Below, piece after piece: positions 63,354 through 64,000 of a stretch of DNA of 64,000 bases. The first letter of the stretch is position 1; each line of letters starts with the position of its first letter. The notes under the pieces are model-generated. The model worked only from the letters and a program-made list of their open reading frames with translations. It searched no databases and was not told the DNA's origin. Origin of the DNA: Streptomyces sp. WMMC500. GTDB taxonomy: Bacteria > Actinomycetota > Actinomycetes > Streptomycetales > Streptomycetaceae. The stretch is taken from assembly GCF_027497195.1 (NCBI RefSeq), contig NZ_CP114905.1, positions 4,785,001 to 4,849,000 on the forward strand, in the 5' to 3' direction. The position numbers and the translations under genes were made by a program.

Positions 63354-64000
63354 GTGACGGCGTTCGACGCGCTGGAGGGGGGAGATCCGCGGCGGGTGGG
63401 CCCCTACCGGCTCCTCGCCCGCCTGGGGGCCGGCGGCATGGGGCGGGTGTACCTGGGCTGTTCGCCGGGCGGCCGGGCGGTCGCCGTGAAGGTGGTGCGC
63501 ACGGAGCTGGCCGGGAACGCGGACTTCCGGCGCCGGTTCGTCCGGGAGGTCACGGCCGCGCGGCGCGTCAACGGCTTCTTCACCGCCGGCGTCGTCGACG
63601 CCGACCCCGAGGGCGAACCGGCGTGGCTGGCCACCGCGTACGTGCCGGGGATGTCCCTGGCCGAGGCCGTGGACGCGCACGGACCCTGGCGGGTGCCCGC
63701 CGTACTCGCCCTGGGCGCGGGGCTGGCGGAGGCGCTGGGCGCCATCCACCAGGCCGGCGTGGTCCACCGGGATCTCAAGCCGGCGAACGTGCTGCTGGCC
63801 GTGGACGGGCCGCGGGTCATCGACTTCGGCATCTCGGCCGCGGGCGAGGCGGGTGCCCTGACCCGCCCCGGCACGGTAGTGGGCACGCCGGGGTTCATGT
63901 GCCCCGAGCAGGTGAGAGGGGTGTCGACGGGGCCGGCGGGCGACGTCTTCTCCCTGGGCGCGGTGCTGGTCTTCACCGCCACCGGCGTCAGCCCCTTCGG
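63354..64000 (+). CDS. Serine/threonine protein kinase, N-terminal part, cut by window edge
   Basis: The frame from GTG 63354 gives 215 residues of a Hanks-type kinase: LLARLGAGGMGRVYLGCSPGGRAVAVKVV (P loop and Lys), REVTAARRV (Glu helix), VVHRDLKPANVLLA (catalytic loop), RVIDFGISAA (DFG) and GTPGFMCPEQ (activation segment/APE-like). It resembles PASTA/WD-linked Streptomyces kinases with a short N terminus. The C-terminal sensor part is outside the window. Confidence 0.93.
   Translation, partial: MTAFDALEGGDPRRVGPYRLLARLGAGGMGRVYLGCSPGGRAVAVKVVRTELAGNADFRRRFVREVTAARRVNGFFTAGVVDADPEGEPAWLATAYVPGMSLAEAVDAHGPWRVPAVLALGAGLAEALGAIHQAGVVHRDLKPANVLLAVDGPRVIDFGISAAGEAGALTRPGTVVGTPGFMCPEQVRGVSTGPAGDVFSLGAVLVFTATGVSPF

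Overview
The window is high-GC DNA (mostly about 72% G+C by eye) with strong third-position G/C bias, many GTG starts, TANNNT -10 boxes set 6-8 bases before start codons, and Streptomyces-type families (clpP3/clpP4-popR, XRE plus ATP-binding protein pairs, two SigF/SigN-like sigma factors beside tadA and upp). It is almost certainly a Streptomyces or very close actinomycete chromosome. No rRNA and no CRISPR array were seen.

Layout. 0-4.6 kb: a PAS sensor cut by the left edge, a frameshifted ltrA, and the clpP3-clpP4 pair with a convergent PopR-like regulator. 4.6-6.0 kb: a solitary TnpB (IS605/IS1341 type) element whose right end supplies the last codons of a DinB-family gene. 6.7-10.7 kb: a 7-codon leader peptide before a THUMP RNA methyltransferase, then an MFS exporter and its XRE-type regulator. 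10.8-21.3 kb: an accessory island of lower and patchy GC with broken genes. It holds a methyltransferase, truncated ATP-binding genes, CutA1, an XRE-TPR regulator divergent from an ATP-binding protein, a 48-residue acidic Gly/Asp-rich peptide gene abutting a stand-alone two-domain PIMT-like methyltransferase (a probable aspartimide-type RiPP locus), an AIPR abortive-infection gene, a transposase relic, a Nudix hydrolase and a GntR protein lacking its DNA-recognition helix. A partial tRNA-Arg copy at 15.97 kb and the intact tRNA-Arg at 21.2 kb bound the inner part, and a diverged repeat of about 175 bp occurs at 11.9 and 21.0 kb.

21.4-34.8 kb is core-like: tRNA-Ser genes, a TetR/MFS pair, two tandem sigma factors, tadA with its acidic partner, upp, a LytR_C protein, a secreted M28 aminopeptidase, a frameshifted HhH-GPD glycosylase and a DUF488 protein. 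34.8-38.7 kb carries two overlapping SPFH membrane genes and a LURP-one-like gene. 38.7-54.5 kb is a run of regulator/transporter/enzyme modules (TetR, MarR and LysR regulators beside an oxidoreductase and MFS pumps), a Phd/PIN toxin-antitoxin pair chained to the LysR gene, a Clp_N-domain regulator with two operators, a phosphodiesterase and a broken second toxin-antitoxin locus. 54.5-59.2 kb is the potassium pump operon kdp (small ORF-kdpF-A-B-C). 59.3-62 kb has two crcB genes behind a structured leader, then a Cmx-like exporter behind a leader peptide and a hairpin that covers its ribosome binding site. The right edge cuts a Ser/Thr kinase.

Recurring themes are leaderless promoters, short leader peptides before resistance-type genes, and perfect palindromes beside local regulators. 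Two single-base frameshifts in otherwise conserved genes (ltrA and the glycosylase) could be real or assembly errors. All names rest on reading the translations by eye; no database search was run.
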